DNA of 64,000 nt from Vibrio crassostreae (GCF_024347415.1 NZ_AP025476.1:2914001-2978000); one strand, 5' to 3'. Shown: positions 46,714 through 58,645, counted from the first letter of the stretch. The notes: generated by a model from the letters alone, not told the origin. Program-made: numbers and translations.

Positions 46714-49296
46714 TTAAAGACGCTCTTCTAGCCAAGTACGCACAGATTTAAGTGCTTCTGGCAGTGCTTCAACGTCAGTACCGCCCGCTTGAGCCATATC
46801 TGGACGACCGCCACCTTTACCGCCAACTTGCTCAGCAACCATCTTAACAAGGTCACCCGCTTTTACTTTGCCGATTAGGTCTTTGGTTACACCAGCAATC
46901 AAGCCAACTTTACCGTCTGCTACGTTTGCGATCAGGATGATGCCGCTACCTACTTGGTTTTTAGCGTTATCAACCATAGTACGTAGGTTCTTGTTGTCTG
47001 CGCCTTCAATTGCAGCAACCAAAACTTTAGTACCAGAGATGTCTTCTACTTTGCCCATGATGTTTGCGCTTTCTGCAGCAGCCATCTTTTCTTTAAGCAG
47101 TTGGATTTCTTTCTCTAGAGATTTCGCTTTCTTAGCTGATTCAGCAAGCTTCTCTTCGTAAGCGTTAGCCTGAGCCTCTACTGCATCTAGAGCAGCTTCA
47201 CCCGTTACCGCTTCAATACGACGAATACCCGCAGCAATACCACCTTCAGAGGTGATCTTGAATAGGCCGATATCACCCGTGTTACTTGCGTGGATACCAC
47301 CACAAAGCTCAGTAGAGAAATCGCCCATAGATAGAACGCGCACTTCATCATCGTACTTCTCGCCAAACAGTGCCATTGCACCTTTTTCTTTCGCTGACTC
47401 GATATCCATGATGTTGGTTTCAATCACGTGGTTCTTACGAACTTGTGCGTTAACCAAACGCTCTACTTCTTTAATCTGTGCCGGTGTTACCGCTTCAAGG
47501 TTAGAAAAGTCAAAACGTAGGTTATCTGGCTTAACTAAAGAACCTTTCTGAGCAACGTGCTCACCTAGAACTTCGCGCAATGCAGAGTGAAGTAAGTGAG
47601 TTGCAGAGTGATTTAGTGAGATAGCAGCACGACGCTCAGCATCAACCGTTGCTTCTACTTTATCGCCCTTAGCAAATACACCTTCAACTAGCTCACCGTG
47701 GTGTGCAAATGCGTTACCTAGCTTCTGAGTATCTTGTACTTTGAAAAGACCCGACGCTGTTTTTAGTGTACCAGCATCACCACATTGACCGCCTGACTCA
47801 GCGTAGAATGGTGTCTCTTCAAGGATGATGATTGCTTTGTCGCCAGCCGATAGTGAAGATACCTCTTCGCCGTCCACAAATAGCGCAGAGATTTCACCAG
47901 CACCTTCAGTTGCTGTGTAACCACAGAACTCTGTGTTCGTATCTACTTTGATCGTCGCGTTGTAATCAGTGCCGAATTGGCCAGCTTCACGAGCACGCTT
48001 ACGCTGTGCTTCCATCGCCTTCTCAAAGCCTTCTTCATCGATAGTAAAGTCGCGCTCACGAGCTACATCGTTAGTCAGGTCAGCTGGGAAGCCGTATGTA
48101 TCGTAAAGTTTGAAAACTGTTTCGCCGTCAAGCTCTTTGCCTTCAAGTGCGTCTAGTGCGTCATTAAGAATAACCATGCCGCGCTCTAGAGTACGCCCGA
48201 AGTTCTCTTCTTCAATGCGAAGTACTTTTTCAACAAGCTCTTGCTGTTTCTTAAGTTCATCTGCCGCAGAGCCCATCACGTCAGCCAGTACACCCACAAG
48301 TTTGTGGAAGAACACGCCTTGTGCGCCAAGCTTGTTACCGTGACGAACTGCACGACGAATAATACGACGTAGAACGTAGCCACGACCTTCGTTTGAAGGC
48401 ATAACGCCGTCAGCGATTAGGAATGAACAAGAACGGATGTGGTCAGCAATAACGCGTAGCGATTGGTTAGATAGATCGTCATGACCCACAACTTCCGCTG
48501 TCGCTTTGATTAGCTTTTGAAATACATCAATTTCGTAGTTAGAGTGAACGCCCTGCATGATTGCAGAAATACGCTCAATACCCATGCCTGTATCTACAGC
48601 AGGCTTAGGTAGCGGTTCCATTGTACCGTCAGCGTGACGGTTGAACTGCATGAATACGTTGTTCCAGATCTCGATGAAACGGTCACCATCTTCTTCAGGT
48701 GTGCCAGGACGGCCGCCCCAGATGTGCTCACCGTGATCGTAGAAGATTTCAGTACATGGACCACAAGGACCTGTGTCACCCATCGTCCAGAAGTTATCAG
48801 ACTCGAACTGTTTACCGCCTTCTTTGTCGCCAATGCGAACGATACGGTCAGCAGGAACACCTACTTTTTTGTTCCAGATATCGAATGCTTCATCATCTGT
48901 CTCGTATACCGTTACCAGCAGACGGTCTTTTGGCAGTTGAAGAGTCTCAGTCAGGAATTCCCAAGCAAAGCCAATCGCTTCTTCTTTGAAGTAGTCGCCA
49001 AAGCTGAAGTTGCCTAGCATTTCGAAGAACGTGTGGTGACGAGCAGTGAAACCTACGTTTTCAAGGTCATTGTGTTTACCACCCGCACGTACACAACGCT
49101 GAGCCGTAGTTGCTCGAGTGTAGGCACGCTTTTCGGCGCCTAAGAAGCAATCTTTGAATTGGTTCATACCTGCGTTAGTAAATAGCAGGGTTGGATCGTT
49201 ATGTGGAACTAACGATGAACTGTCTACGATTTGGTGTTCTTTGCTCTCAAAGAACTTAAGGAACGCATTGCGAACCTCATCAGTGCTCATGTACAT
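46714..49296 (-). CDS. alaS: Alanyl-tRNA synthetase
   Basis: Charges tRNA-Ala and edits Ser/Gly mischarging. The 860 residues have a class II core ([17 protein letters not shown] near 28-44), the G3-U70-recognising middle, the editing-site HSATH near 564 and CGGIH near 663, then the C-Ala domain ([14 protein letters not shown] near 830). The ATG at 49296 has AGGAAGAG six bases away. A second ATG two codons on is less well placed. In relatives recX lies upstream, but here recA is the next gene. Confidence 0.98.
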   Translation of the reverse strand: MYMSTDEVRNAFLKFFESKEHQIVDSSSLVPHNDPTLLFTNAGMNQFKDCFLGAEKRAYTRATTAQRCVRAGGKHNDLENVGFTARHHTFFEMLGNFSFGDYFKEEAIGFAWEFLTETLQLPKDRLLVTVYETDDEAFDIWNKKVGVPADRIVRIGDKEGGKQFESDNFWTMGDTGPCGPCTEIFYDHGEHIWGGRPGTPEEDGDRFIEIWNNVFMQFNRHADGTMEPLPKPAVDTGMGIERISAIMQGVHSNYEIDVFQKLIKATAEVVGHDDLSNQSLRVIADHIRSCSFLIADGVMPSNEGRGYVLRRIIRRAVRHGNKLGAQGVFFHKLVGVLADVMGSAADELKKQQELVEKVLRIEEENFGRTLERGMVILNDALDALEGKELDGETVFKLYDTYGFPADLTNDVARERDFTIDEEGFEKAMEAQRKRAREAGQFGTDYNATIKVDTNTEFCGYTATEGAGEISALFVDGEEVSSLSAGDKAIIILEETPFYAESGGQCGDAGTLKTASGLFKVQDTQKLGNAFAHHGELVEGVFAKGDKVEATVDAERRAAISLNHSATHLLHSALREVLGEHVAQKGSLVKPDNLRFDFSNLEAVTPAQIKEVERLVNAQVRKNHVIETNIMDIESAKEKGAMALFGEKYDDEVRVLSMGDFSTELCGGIHASNTGDIGLFKITSEGGIAAGIRRIEAVTGEAALDAVEAQANAYEEKLAESAKKAKSLEKEIQLLKEKMAAAESANIMGKVEDISGTKVLVAAIEGADNKNLRTMVDNAKNQVGSGIILIANVADGKVGLIAGVTKDLIGKVKAGDLVKMVAEQVGGKGGGRPDMAQAGGTDVEALPEALKSVRTWLEERL

Positions 49297-49627
49297 GCAG
49301 CTCTTCCTGAAAATAGTCGAGTTAGAATTTTGCCGTATTGTAGATCATGGTTAAGGCTTCGACTAGTTTTCTTGTAGAAAAGACACCCTTGGGCAGGATT
49401 TTAGTGGGAATTCGATAAAATGAAGAATATTCCACTATATCTAGCCGTGGAAAAGCAGAAGTAAATCGACGACCTAGTACCGAAGAAACTCAGTCAACAA
49501 AAGAGAGTTGACCAAATACATGCTCGACGGAACTGCTCCAATAAAAAAGCCCCGCATAAAATATGCGAGGCTTTAAGTTCTTTCAAGCGGATGCTTCTTT
49601 CAAACATCTACTCTATAAAACGTTAGC
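49297..49627. other. Gene-free interval between recA and alaS (recX absent)
   Basis: 331 bases holding the recA terminator at 49544-49575, a small inverted repeat GTCAAC/GTTGAC at 49495-49514 and presumably the alaS promoter. No frame here resembles RecX, which normally occupies this slot, and I see no decayed remnant. Confidence 0.7.
49544..49575 (-). terminator. Terminator of recA
   Basis: Stem AAGCC-C-CGCAT / ATGCG-A-GGCTT with one mismatch and loop AAAAT. On the - strand it runs into seven T residues. Confidence 0.88.
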
Positions 49628-50668
49628 TTATAGCTCTTCGTTTTCTTCTTCTTTCTCTACGTCTTTCTCTTCAAGAACAGCAGGAGTCAGTAGTAACTCA
49701 CGAAGTTTAGTATCGATCTCTAGAGCAACTTCTGGGTTTTCACGTAGGTATTTACCAGCGTTAGCTTTACCTTGGCCGATCTTATCGCCCTTGTAGCTGT
49801 ACCAAGCGCCCGCTTTTTCTACTAGCTTATTCTTAACACCTAAGTCGATAAGCTCACCTTCGCGGTTGAAGCCTTTACCGTAAAGGATTTGAGTTTCAGC
49901 TTGTTTAAATGGTGCAGCAATCTTGTTCTTAACAACCTTGATACGAGTTTCGTTACCAACAACTTCATCACCATCTTTAATCGCACCAGTACGGCGAATA
50001 TCAAGACGAACAGATGCGTAGAACTTAAGTGCGTTACCACCTGTTGTTGTTTCTGGGTTACCGAACATCACACCAATCTTCATACGAATTTGGTTAATGA
50101 AGATAGCCATACAGTTAGACTGCTTAAGGTTACCCGTCAGCTTACGCATCGCTTGAGAAAGCATACGAGCCTGAAGACCCATGTGGCTGTCGCCCATTTC
50201 GCCTTCGATTTCTGCTTTTGGTGTTAGTGCTGCTACGGAGTCAATAACAAGTACATCGATTGCACCTGAACGAGCCAGTGCATCACAGATTTCTAGCGCT
50301 TGCTCACCCGTATCAGGTTGAGAAACAAGAAGCGCATCGATATCAACACCAAGCTTTTGAGCGTAGATAGGGTCTAGTGCGTGTTCCGCATCAACGAAAG
50401 CACACGTCTTGCCTACTTTCTGTGCTGCAGCAATAAGCTCAAGCGTTAGCGTTGTTTTACCTGATGATTCAGGACCGTAAACTTCTACGATACGCCCCAT
50501 CGGTAGGCCACCAGCACCTAGTGCGATATCTAGAGATAGAGAACCAGTAGAAATAGTTTCTACGTCCATTGTGCGGTTATCACCAAGACGCATGATAGAA
50601 CCTTTACCAAATTGCTTTTCAATCTGACCAAGGGCTGCGGCTAACGCTTTTTGTTTATTCTCGTCCAT
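49628..50668 (-). CDS. recA: Recombinase RecA
   Basis: ATP-dependent strand-exchange protein and co-protease for LexA cleavage. The protein has 346 residues from the ATG at 50668 ([20 protein letters not shown]), chosen because the GGAGATAG ribosome site sits directly before it; a GTG four codons earlier lies within that site. Walker [10 protein letters not shown] is near 65-73, Walker [11 protein letters not shown] near 140, DNA-binding loops are [24 protein letters not shown], and the tail is very acidic. SOS control is shown by a LexA box inside the promoter. Confidence 0.99.
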   Translation of the reverse strand: MDENKQKALAAALGQIEKQFGKGSIMRLGDNRTMDVETISTGSLSLDIALGAGGLPMGRIVEVYGPESSGKTTLTLELIAAAQKVGKTCAFVDAEHALDPIYAQKLGVDIDALLVSQPDTGEQALEICDALARSGAIDVLVIDSVAALTPKAEIEGEMGDSHMGLQARMLSQAMRKLTGNLKQSNCMAIFINQIRMKIGVMFGNPETTTGGNALKFYASVRLDIRRTGAIKDGDEVVGNETRIKVVKNKIAAPFKQAETQILYGKGFNREGELIDLGVKNKLVEKAGAWYSYKGDKIGQGKANAGKYLRENPEVALEIDTKLRELLLTPAVLEEKDVEKEEENEEL

Positions 50669-50750
50669 CTCTATCTCCACATAATCGGTTGTCTCAACAA
50701 GCGATCTAGAATCTATTTCTAACCCACATAGGGGTGACTAATTGGCTCTC

Positions 50751-50778
50751 ATTATACTGTTGATTCATACAGTGTCTA
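50751..50778 (-). promoter_or_regulatory. recA promoter
   Basis: On the - strand TAGACA (50773-50778) and a perfect TATAAT (50751-50756) stand 16 bases apart. The spacer is exactly the LexA box. Layout closely parallels the E. coli recA promoter. Confidence 0.92.
50757..50772 (-). promoter_or_regulatory. LexA (SOS) box of recA
   Basis: CTGTATGAATCAACAG on the - strand fits CTGT-N8-ACAG perfectly and fills the -35/-10 spacer. LexA bound here would exclude RNA polymerase. Confidence 0.95.
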
Positions 50779-50807
50779 TACCTGTATGAAAATAATTTGT
50801 ACAAATG

Positions 50808-51305
50808 TTACTTACCTTCCATTGATAGGTAATCATAAATAACTTGCAGGGCATGGTGCGTGGCTTGTTGGCGTACTTGTGATCTGTCGCCTGTAAATAC
50901 ATGCGTTTCTACTTTATCCCAGCCATTTAGCGCTTTCCACGCGAAGCATACTGTACCAACAGGCTTATCTTCGGTCGCGCCACCTGGCCCGGCAATGCCA
51001 CTGATCGATACAGAGATAGTCCCGTTTGAGTGTTGCAATGCCCCGCTCGCCATTTCTATGACGACAGGCTCACTCACAGCGCCGAACTCTATCAAGGTTT
51101 TAAGCTGCACACCTATCATCTCTTGCTTGGCTTCATTGCTATAAGTAACAAAAGCGCGATCAAACCACCCAGAACTGCCCGCAATGTCAGTGACTGCAGT
51201 CGCGACACCTCCGCCAGTGCAAGATTCAGCCGTCACTAACACTTGTTTGTGTTTAGCGAGTAAGTGTCCAAGCTGTTCACTAAGGTCTTGAGTCATCTGC
51301 ATCAT
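50808..51305 (-). CDS. pncC: Nicotinamide-nucleotide amidase (CinA C-terminal family)
   Basis: Deamidates NMN to nicotinate mononucleotide in the pyridine nucleotide cycle. About 165 residues: the stand-alone CinA C-terminal domain, with [34 protein letters not shown], and [21 protein letters not shown]. Several in-frame ATGs exist. I chose 51305 because AAGGGA is five bases upstream. Forms reaching back to 51401 add low-quality sequence. It is directly upstream of recA, as in E. coli, and divergent from mutS. Confidence 0.92.
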   Translation of the reverse strand: MMQMTQDLSEQLGHLLAKHKQVLVTAESCTGGGVATAVTDIAGSSGWFDRAFVTYSNEAKQEMIGVQLKTLIEFGAVSEPVVIEMASGALQHSNGTISVSISGIAGPGGATEDKPVGTVCFAWKALNGWDKVETHVFTGDRSQVRQQATHHALQVIYDYLSMEGK

Positions 51306-51426
51306 CAGCTTCCCTTTATTTACTGTCATATCATTTGGATTCGCATCTTTTCGCATCAGCCGCTTTTCGCACGAAACGCTTTCACGTATCCTAAGCCGCA
51401 ATAGAAATAAACGAAAGAAGTTAACT

Positions 51427-53988
51427 GTGAAAGCCGATCAAAAACATACTCCCATGATGCAGCAGTACCTAAAACTGAAAGCAGAAAACCCAGAAATTCT
51501 GCTGTTCTACCGCATGGGCGATTTCTACGAGCTTTTCTACGATGATGCTAAAAAAGCTTCTCAACTCCTCGATATTTCACTGACTAAACGCGGTTCATCA
51601 AATGGTGAACCGATTCCGATGGCGGGTGTTCCATACCATGCCGTTGAAGGATACCTTGCAAAGTTAGTGCAACTTGGTGAATCCGTAGCAATTTGTGAAC
51701 AGATTGGTAATCCAGCAACTTCAAAAGGCCCTGTTGAACGTGCTGTTGTACGTATCGTCACACCCGGCACCGTGACCGATGAGGCATTGCTTTCTGAGCG
51801 TATTGATAACCTGATTGCAGCCATCTACCATCACAACGGTAAGTTTGGTTACGCGACACTGGATATTACCTCCGGTCGATTCCAACTTTGCGAGCCAGAA
51901 ACCGAAGAAGCAATGGCCGCAGAACTGCAGAGAACCTCACCACGTGAGCTACTGTTCCCTGAAGATTTCGAACCTGTAAATCTAATGGCAAGCCGTAATG
52001 GCAACCGCCGCCGCCCTGTATGGGAATTTGAATTAGATACCGCTAAGCAACAATTAAATAAGCAATTTGGTACTCGCGATCTGGTTGGCTTTGGCGTAGA
52101 AAACGCGAAGCTGGGTCTATGTGCGGCTGGTTGTTTGATCCAATACGTAAAAGATACCCAACGTACTGCCCTTCCACATATCCGTTCACTGACGATGGAT
52201 AAACAAGATCACTCGGTGATCCTCGATGCAGCGACTCGCCGCAATCTAGAGATCACGCAAAATCTTGGCGGTGGCACAGATAACACCCTTGCCGAAGTGC
52301 TAGATCACACCGCGACTGCGATGGGCAGTCGCATGCTTAAGCGCTGGCTACATCAACCAATGCGCAATATCTCTGCACTTGATCAACGCCTAGATGCAAT
52401 TGGTGAAATGAAAGATTTGGCTCTCTTTACAGAGCTACAGCCGACCTTAAAGCAGATTGGTGATATCGAGCGTATTCTTGCTCGTCTTGCACTTCGTTCT
52501 GCTCGTCCGCGTGATATGGCGCGCCTTCGCCAAGCGATGGAATACTTGCCAGAGCTTGCTGAAACGCTGACACAACTTAAGCACCCGTATTTGACTCAAC
52601 TTGCTCAATACGCATCTCCTGTGGATGAAGTTTCAGAACTGCTTGAACGTGCAATCAAAGAAAACCCACCCGTTGTTATCCGCGACGGCGGTGTGATTGC
52701 AGAAGGCTACAACGCCGAGCTAGATGAATGGCGTGACCTTGCTGCGGGCGCAACCGAGTTTCTGGATAAGCTTGAGCAAGAAGAACGTGAACGTCACGGT
52801 ATCGACACGCTAAAAGTTGGCTACAACAACGTACACGGTTTCTTCATCCAAGTGAGCCGTGGGCAAAGCCACCTTGTGCCGCCACATTATGTTCGTCGCC
52901 AAACGCTGAAAAACGCTGAGCGCTATATCATTCCTGAGCTGAAAGAACACGAAGACAAAGTACTTAACTCTAAGTCGAAAGCACTCGCTATCGAGAAACA
53001 GCTTTGGGAAGAGTTGTTTGATTTGCTACTGCCATATCTAGAGCGCCTACAAAACATCGCTTCTTCAGTATCTCAACTTGATGTACTACAGAACTTAGCT
53101 GAACGTGCAGATACTCTGGATTACTGTCGTCCAACCATGACAGAAGCAGCGGGTGTACAGATCCAAGCAGGTCGTCACCCAGTAGTAGAACAAGTGATGG
53201 ACGAACCTTTCATCGCCAACCCTATCGAGCTAAACGATCAACGTAAAATGCTGATCATCACAGGTCCAAACATGGGTGGTAAGTCGACTTACATGCGCCA
53301 AACTGCACTCATCGCATTGATGGCTCATATAGGTTGTTATGTTCCTGCTGAAAGCGCGACCATCGGCTCTATCGACCGTATCTTTACGCGTATTGGCGCA
53401 TCGGATGATCTGGCTTCTGGCCGTTCAACCTTCATGGTTGAGATGACAGAAACTGCCAATATCCTGCATAACGCAACACCAAACAGCCTTGTGCTAATGG
53501 ATGAAATCGGTCGTGGTACCAGTACTTACGATGGTTTGTCATTAGCTTGGGCAAGTGCAGAATGGTTAGCTAATCAAATCAATGCGATGACACTGTTTGC
53601 AACGCACTACTTTGAGCTAACTGAACTGCCGAACCAACTTCCAACACTGGCCAACGTCCACTTAGACGCAGTAGAACACGGCGACAGCATTGCCTTTATG
53701 CACGCGGTTCAAGAAGGTGCGGCAAGTAAATCTTACGGCCTAGCTGTTGCAGGGTTGGCTGGTGTACCAAAAGCCGTGATCAAGAACGCTCGTGCGAAGC
53801 TGACTCAGTTAGAAGCGTTAAGTATGGAGTCTCCGACATCAAAGCCAAGTGGTGTTGATATCGCGAACCAACTTAGCCTGATCCCTGAACCGAGTGAGGT
53901 GGAGCAAGCACTAGCGAATGTTGATCCTGATGATCTAACACCTCGCCAAGCATTAGAAGAGCTCTACCGCTTGAAGAAACTACTCTAG
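51427..53988 (+). CDS. mutS: DNA mismatch repair protein MutS
   Basis: Recognises mismatches and recruits MutL. The 853 residues match E. coli (853). The mismatch-binding domain has the Phe-X-Glu motif in [15 protein letters not shown] near 29-43. Lever and clamp regions follow, then the ABC-type ATPase with Walker [14 protein letters not shown] near 613-625 and [16 protein letters not shown] near 688. The C-terminal [25 protein letters not shown] tetramer segment is present. The start is GTG at 51427 with GAAAGAAG upstream. The divergent start region is shared with pncC. Confidence 0.98.
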   Translation: MKADQKHTPMMQQYLKLKAENPEILLFYRMGDFYELFYDDAKKASQLLDISLTKRGSSNGEPIPMAGVPYHAVEGYLAKLVQLGESVAICEQIGNPATSKGPVERAVVRIVTPGTVTDEALLSERIDNLIAAIYHHNGKFGYATLDITSGRFQLCEPETEEAMAAELQRTSPRELLFPEDFEPVNLMASRNGNRRRPVWEFELDTAKQQLNKQFGTRDLVGFGVENAKLGLCAAGCLIQYVKDTQRTALPHIRSLTMDKQDHSVILDAATRRNLEITQNLGGGTDNTLAEVLDHTATAMGSRMLKRWLHQPMRNISALDQRLDAIGEMKDLALFTELQPTLKQIGDIERILARLALRSARPRDMARLRQAMEYLPELAETLTQLKHPYLTQLAQYASPVDEVSELLERAIKENPPVVIRDGGVIAEGYNAELDEWRDLAAGATEFLDKLEQEERERHGIDTLKVGYNNVHGFFIQVSRGQSHLVPPHYVRRQTLKNAERYIIPELKEHEDKVLNSKSKALAIEKQLWEELFDLLLPYLERLQNIASSVSQLDVLQNLAERADTLDYCRPTMTEAAGVQIQAGRHPVVEQVMDEPFIANPIELNDQRKMLIITGPNMGGKSTYMRQTALIALMAHIGCYVPAESATIGSIDRIFTRIGASDDLASGRSTFMVEMTETANILHNATPNSLVLMDEIGRGTSTYDGLSLAWASAEWLANQINAMTLFATHYFELTELPNQLPTLANVHLDAVEHGDSIAFMHAVQEGAASKSYGLAVAGLAGVPKAVIKNARAKLTQLEALSMESPTSKPSGVDIANQLSLIPEPSEVEQALANVDPDDLTPRQALEELYRLKKLL

Positions 53989-54066
53989 CTTAAGAAGCAC
54001 TCTAGTTAAAATAGCCAAGCACTGTGGTTTCTAGCTGAAGTCAAAATTAAACCAGAAGCTAAAACT

Positions 54067-54098
54067 AAAAAACGCTGACATTAGGTCAGCGTTTTTTT
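54067..54098. terminator. Terminator between mutS and rpoS
   Basis: A 9-bp stem AACGCTGAC / GTCAGCGTT with loop ATTAG, preceded by A residues and followed by seven T residues. It suits mutS (+) and, through the A run, rpoS (-). Confidence 0.92.
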
Positions 54099-54121
54099 AT
54101 TTCGATATCGTGGAATATCGT

Positions 54122-55102
54122 TTAGTCGTTTTCAACGTTGAACAGGTTTTCCATGTTCAGACCTTGCTTGATCAAAATCTCACGTAGACGACGAAGACCT
54201 TCAACTTGGATTTGACGAACTCGCTCACGAGTCAGGCTGATTTCACGGCCAACTTCTTCTAGCGTTGACGGTTCATAACCCAGTAGTCCAAATCGACGTG
54301 CAAGTACCTCTTTCTGCTTAGGATTCAGTTCATCAAGCCAGAAGATCAGTGAGTTCTTGATATCGCTATCTTGAGTTGAAACCTCAGGATCTGAATTGTT
54401 GATGTCTGGAATAATATCCAACAGTGCTTTCTCACCGTCACCACCAATTGGCGTATCTACAGAACTCACTCTTTCGTTTAGACGAAGCATCTTGCTCACA
54501 TCACCAACCGGCTTATCTAGCTTAGAAGCGATCTCTTCAGCTGTTGGTTCGTGGTCAAGCTTTTGTGATAGTTCTCTTGCAGTACGTAGGTAGATGTTCA
54601 GCTCTTTCACAACATGGATTGGCAAACGGATAGTGCGAGTCTGATTCATCAACGCACGTTCAATGGTTTGACGAATCCACCATGTTGCGTAAGTTGAAAA
54701 GCGGAAGCCTCGCTCTGGGTCAAATTTCTCTACGGCGCGAATCAAACCTAGGTTGCCTTCTTCGATTAGATCGAGAAGTGCCAAACCACGGTTGCTATAA
54801 CGACGAGAAATTTTTACCACCAAACGCAGGTTACTTTCGATCATGCGTTTACGTGCTGCTTCATCACCGCGTAGAGCTCGACGTGCGTAAAGCACTTCTT
54901 CTTCTGCGGTTAGTAGTGGTGAGAAACCGATTTCGCCTAGATACAGTTGAGTGGCATCTAAGCTTTTAGACGTAACTTCAACTTCTTCTTTCGCTTCGGT
55001 TTTCTTAGTGACTGTTCGTTTTGCTTTTCCAAGAGCTTCCGGTTCCGTGGTTGCTTGGTCAAGATCGAACTCTTCTTTGGTTACTGCATTGCTTATACTC
55101 AT
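54122..55102 (-). CDS. rpoS: RNA polymerase sigma factor RpoS (sigma-38)
   Basis: Stationary-phase and general stress sigma factor, in Vibrio also tied to quorum sensing and chitin responses. The 326 residues from the ATG at 55102 (GGGGGAGG just before it) contain region 1.2 ([21 protein letters not shown]), region 2 ([47 protein letters not shown]), region 3 and region 4 ([30 protein letters not shown]). An acidic/basic N-terminal segment is typical. It follows nlpD, where the main E. coli rpoS promoter lies. Confidence 0.98.
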   Translation of the reverse strand: MSISNAVTKEEFDLDQATTEPEALGKAKRTVTKKTEAKEEVEVTSKSLDATQLYLGEIGFSPLLTAEEEVLYARRALRGDEAARKRMIESNLRLVVKISRRYSNRGLALLDLIEEGNLGLIRAVEKFDPERGFRFSTYATWWIRQTIERALMNQTRTIRLPIHVVKELNIYLRTARELSQKLDHEPTAEEIASKLDKPVGDVSKMLRLNERVSSVDTPIGGDGEKALLDIIPDINNSDPEVSTQDSDIKNSLIFWLDELNPKQKEVLARRFGLLGYEPSTLEEVGREISLTRERVRQIQVEGLRRLREILIKQGLNMENLFNVEND

Positions 55103-55200
55103 AACGCCTCCCCCTGGCGAAATTAGCATGACATTACAACTTCATATGTCGCTAAATGACTATGTCACTCAATACAATACGTTAATCGTTCATATTGTAT

Positions 55201-56115
55201 TTAAGGCAAATATCGTTTTGGATTAACGGATTTACCTTGGTAACGAATCTCAAAGTGCAGCCTAACACTGCTGGCTCCAGAGCTTCCCATTGTTGCAATC
55301 TTCTGCCCTGGTTTCACACTTTGCCCTTCAGATACTAATAGTCGGTCGTTATGCGCGTATGCACTTAAGTAATTATCATTGTGCTTCACAATCACTAGAT
55401 TGCCGTAGCCTCGTAGTGCATTACCCGAATAAACAACCGTTCCCCCTGCAGTAGATACTATTGGCTGACCTCGCTGTCCTGCTATGTCTATGCCTTTATT
55501 TCCTTGTTCGCCTACAGAGAAATTCTTGATTACTCTCCCTTTAGTTGGCCATAACCATTTGGATACTTTATCACTTGTTGGTTTGGTGGACGGTGTAACA
55601 TTCTGTTTACCTTTAGAACCAACATACTCCTTTGATTTGGATTGTTCAACCTTCTTTGGTGGATCTTTTTTCGCCACTTTGGTGGTAGTTTGAGCTGGAG
55701 CTGGTTTAGAGTTTTTGCTCGATTGCGATGTGGATTTAGGTTTATTTTCCGCAGATGACGTTGTCGATGCCGCGACAGGCGCAGCAACAGCTGCTACCGC
55801 TACCGTTGACTTACCATACGCTGGCGCGTTGTAACTAGGACGCCACAACTTAAGCTTCTGCCCTGGGTGGATAGTGTAAGGCGCAGACAATTTGTTGTAG
55901 CTAACGAGGTCATTGACGTCTTTATTGGTGACATAAGCGATGAAATAAAGCGTATCGCCTTTTTTCACTTCATAGTAACTACCGCGATAACTACCACGAT
56001 CAATCGATGAGTAATTCTTGTTAAGGCTTGAAACCGGCGCAGGCGAATTCGCTGCACACCCAACAAGGGCACAGCTAAGCAGTAAAGTACTTCCTTTAAA
56101 CAACTTCGAACGCAT
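55201..56115 (-). CDS. nlpD: Murein hydrolase activator NlpD (LysM plus degenerate LytM)
   Basis: Outer-membrane lipoprotein that activates the amidase AmiC at the septum. The roughly 304 residues contain a lipobox ALVGC near residue 20, a LysM domain (YYEVKKGDTLYFIAYVTNKD ... HPGQKLKLW) and a long Lys/Ser/Thr/Pro linker. A C-terminal LytM/M23 domain follows (NKGIDIAGQRGQPI ... VRLHFEIRYQGKSVNP). The first zinc His of M23 peptidases is replaced (GIDIAG) and HxH reads RLH, so the domain should be inactive, as in known NlpD. A GTG five codons earlier is less likely. Confidence 0.96.
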   Translation of the reverse strand: MRSKLFKGSTLLLSCALVGCAANSPAPVSSLNKNYSSIDRGSYRGSYYEVKKGDTLYFIAYVTNKDVNDLVSYNKLSAPYTIHPGQKLKLWRPSYNAPAYGKSTVAVAAVAAPVAASTTSSAENKPKSTSQSSKNSKPAPAQTTTKVAKKDPPKKVEQSKSKEYVGSKGKQNVTPSTKPTSDKVSKWLWPTKGRVIKNFSVGEQGNKGIDIAGQRGQPIVSTAGGTVVYSGNALRGYGNLVIVKHNDNYLSAYAHNDRLLVSEGQSVKPGQKIATMGSSGASSVRLHFEIRYQGKSVNPKRYLP

Positions 56116-56150
56116 CGACTCTCTATCCACCTACACCATTAGTCTTGTTA

Positions 56151-56777
56151 TTAAGCTAGTTCACCAGGAACAAGAGGTACAAATCTCACCATTTCGATAA
56201 CACTCGACAAAAATTCATCGCCGTGACGAACGATCTTCAACAGTTGTTGTTCATCATCCCCAACAGGAATCAGTAAACGACCGCCATCTTTCAGCTGTTG
56301 CAGAAGCGCTTGAGGAATCGACTCTGCAGCAGCGGTAACAATAATCGCATCAAAAGGCGCCTTTGAAGACCACCCTTGCCAACCATCACCGTGCTTAGTT
56401 GAAATATTGTAGAAATCGAGTTGCTTCAACCTGCGTTTAGCATCCCATTGTAGCGACTTTATTCTTTCAACCGAATAGACATGATCAACAAGCTGAGCCA
56501 ATACCGCGGTTTGGTAGCCTGAACCCGTTCCGATCTCCAAAACGCGGCTATCTTGTTGTAACTCAAGCAGCTCTGTCATTTTGGCAACAATGTATGGTTG
56601 GGAGATTGTCTGACCCTGTCCGATCGGCAGAGCATTATTATCATAAGCTTGATGGTACATCGCCTGTGATAAAAAACTCTCTCTCGGCAGTTGGTAAATA
56701 GCATCAAGAACCTTTTGATCTCGGATGCCATTTTCAATCAGAAAAGTAATTAAGCGCTCGGCTTGTGGATTGCTCAC
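56151..56777 (-). CDS. pcm: Protein-L-isoaspartate O-methyltransferase
   Basis: Repairs isoaspartyl residues in aged proteins using SAM. The 208 residues match E. coli Pcm, with [31 protein letters not shown] near 29-59 and the SAM motif [16 protein letters not shown] near 79-94. The start is GTG, directly abutting the surE stop (TAAGTG). Part of surE-pcm-nlpD-rpoS. Confidence 0.97.
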   Translation of the reverse strand: MSNPQAERLITFLIENGIRDQKVLDAIYQLPRESFLSQAMYHQAYDNNALPIGQGQTISQPYIVAKMTELLELQQDSRVLEIGTGSGYQTAVLAQLVDHVYSVERIKSLQWDAKRRLKQLDFYNISTKHGDGWQGWSSKAPFDAIIVTAAAESIPQALLQQLKDGGRLLIPVGDDEQQLLKIVRHGDEFLSSVIEMVRFVPLVPGELA

Positions 56778-57521
56778 TTACTTCTCCCCTAACCATGTTG
56801 TCATCGCACCTAACGACTCGTGTGCCGTTAGATCAACTTGTAACGGTGTTACCGATATAAAGCCATGCTCGATTGCGTAAAAATCGGTACCTTCGCCGGC
56901 ATCTTGCTCTTTGCCCGGAGGGCCGAGCCAATAGATATCGTGACCACGAGGGTCTTTTTGCTTAATCATATCTTCAGAGTGATGACGAGCACCTAAGCGT
57001 GTCACCTGAGTACCAGACAGTTGTTCTAAGGCTAAATCAGGAACGTTCACGTTCAATAAGCGATTGGTCGGGATTGGGTTTGCTAAATGTTGTTCGACAA
57101 TACGACGAGCAATCGCTGCCGCTGTCTTAAAATGTTTTTTACCCACCAACGAAAACGCCACCGATTGAACGCCTAGAAAGTGCCCTTCCATTGCTGCTGC
57201 TACCGTACCTGAATAAAGCACGTCATCACCAAGGTTAGCACCGTGATTAATGCCCGTTAATACCAGATTAGGCATGTCATTCTTTAGCAGTTCGTTTAAC
57301 GCAAAATGCACACAGTCGGTCGGTGTTCCTTGTACCGAATAGGTATTTTCAGCAATCTCTTGAACGCGTAAAGGCTGTTCTAAAGTTAATGAATTTGAAG
57401 CGCCTGAACGATTACGGTCAGGTGCCACAATGATAACTTCAGCAAGATCACGTAGTTCATCTGCTAGCTCATGAATACCTTGAGCATGCACACCATCATC
57501 GTTGCTGAGTAAAATCTTCAT
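56778..57521 (-). CDS. surE: 5'/3'-nucleotidase SurE
   Basis: Metal-dependent phosphatase acting on nucleoside monophosphates and short polyphosphates, linked to stationary-phase survival. The protein has 247 residues from the ATG at 57521 with AAGGATACAG before it. It opens [16 protein letters not shown] with the metal-binding Asp pair (DD at 8-9), GTPTDCV near 91 and [21 protein letters not shown] near 110. It is followed directly by pcm. Confidence 0.97.
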   Translation of the reverse strand: MKILLSNDDGVHAQGIHELADELRDLAEVIIVAPDRNRSGASNSLTLEQPLRVQEIAENTYSVQGTPTDCVHFALNELLKNDMPNLVLTGINHGANLGDDVLYSGTVAAAMEGHFLGVQSVAFSLVGKKHFKTAAAIARRIVEQHLANPIPTNRLLNVNVPDLALEQLSGTQVTRLGARHHSEDMIKQKDPRGHDIYWLGPPGKEQDAGEGTDFYAIEHGFISVTPLQVDLTAHESLGAMTTWLGEK

Positions 57522-57598
57522 TCTGTATCCTTTCTTCATATTCCAGTGCTAAGTGACTTAAATTCCAATATTAAGTCACTTAGTGCCAAGCAGAATCA

Positions 57599-58645
57599 TT
57601 ACTGCTCGTAGCTTCTCTCTACGTGTACTTCTTCAACCAATTCACGAACGATAGCCGTCGCAAAGCAGCCTGCATCAAGAGAGAACTTCAGAGTGACATT
57701 ATCTTCACTCACTTCCCACGTTAGATCAGTAGGTTTCAGTGACGCTTCACGGCGGTCATGACGCATGCGATTACCACGAATTAGAGCCATCAAATCCGGT
57801 TCAGCATCAAGGTGTTTCTGCTCTAAAGCTTGAGACTCATCTGTTGTTGGCAAAGCGTTATCTCCGGCCAAAGCCACAGTCACCAATGCAGTACCATTCG
57901 CGATATCTTGCTTTACAGCTTCAAGGTTTTCAGCCGTTACCGTTAGTTGAGCACCGTCTTTCACCACGATATCGCCAACCAATGCCGATGCAAACACATC
58001 TTGCTCAATACGGTCTGAAAGGATCAAGTTGTAAATCCACGAGCGAGCCGCAGAAAGATACAAGCTGCGTTTATTCTGGTTACGAGTACGAACGTTATCG
58101 CGGCCCCAACGACGAGCTTCAGATAGGTTGTTACCTTCATTACCAAAACGCTGAGCACCAAAGTAGTTTGGCACGCCCACTTGAGCGACTTTTTCCAAAC
58201 GCTTTACCACATCTTCACAATCCGTTACTTCAGACAAGGTCAACTCAAATTGGTTGCCAACTAAATCGCCCGGACGTAACTTTTTGTTATGACGTGCTGT
58301 CGCTAGGATTTCAATACTTGGGTATTGTGCTAAGAACGCTGAAAAGTCAGGCTCACCTTTCGGTAGGTGGACGCTCAACCACTGCTCTGTCACAGCGTGA
58401 CGGTCTTTCAAACCCGCCCAGCTCACGTCTTTCGACTTAACACCGCAAGCTTTAGCCAGCTCGTTTGCTACGAAACTCGTGTTTTCACCAGTTTTACGAA
58501 TACGAACCATTAGGTGCTCGCCTTCACCAGTAAACTCAAAACCCAAGTCTTCATTAACGACAAAGTGTTCGGCTTTTGCTTTTAGTTTTGCTTTCGCAGT
58601 TGGTTTACCGTTTAGATAAGCCAATGAAGATAAAATATCTGACAT
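57599..58645 (-). CDS. truD: tRNA pseudouridine synthase D
   Basis: Makes pseudouridine 13 in tRNA-Glu. The 348 residues from the ATG at 58645 match E. coli TruD (349). Visible are NEDLGFEFTGEGEHLMVRIRK, the catalytic Asp in VSWAGLKDRHAVTEQW near 75-90, and PNYFGAQRFGNEGNNL near 147-162. Upstream codons to 58675 are excluded by family length. It sits between ispF and surE, the conserved ftsB-ispDF-truD-surE order. Confidence 0.96.
   Translation of the reverse strand: MSDILSSLAYLNGKPTAKAKLKAKAEHFVVNEDLGFEFTGEGEHLMVRIRKTGENTSFVANELAKACGVKSKDVSWAGLKDRHAVTEQWLSVHLPKGEPDFSAFLAQYPSIEILATARHNKKLRPGDLVGNQFELTLSEVTDCEDVVKRLEKVAQVGVPNYFGAQRFGNEGNNLSEARRWGRDNVRTRNQNKRSLYLSAARSWIYNLILSDRIEQDVFASALVGDIVVKDGAQLTVTAENLEAVKQDIANGTALVTVALAGDNALPTTDESQALEQKHLDAEPDLMALIRGNRMRHDRREASLKPTDLTWEVSEDNVTLKFSLDAGCFATAIVRELVEEVHVERSYEQ

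Noticed and set aside
57739..58440. 233-codon + strand frame opposite truD
   Set aside because: Fully antisense to a strongly conserved enzyme and rich in residues typical of shadow frames.
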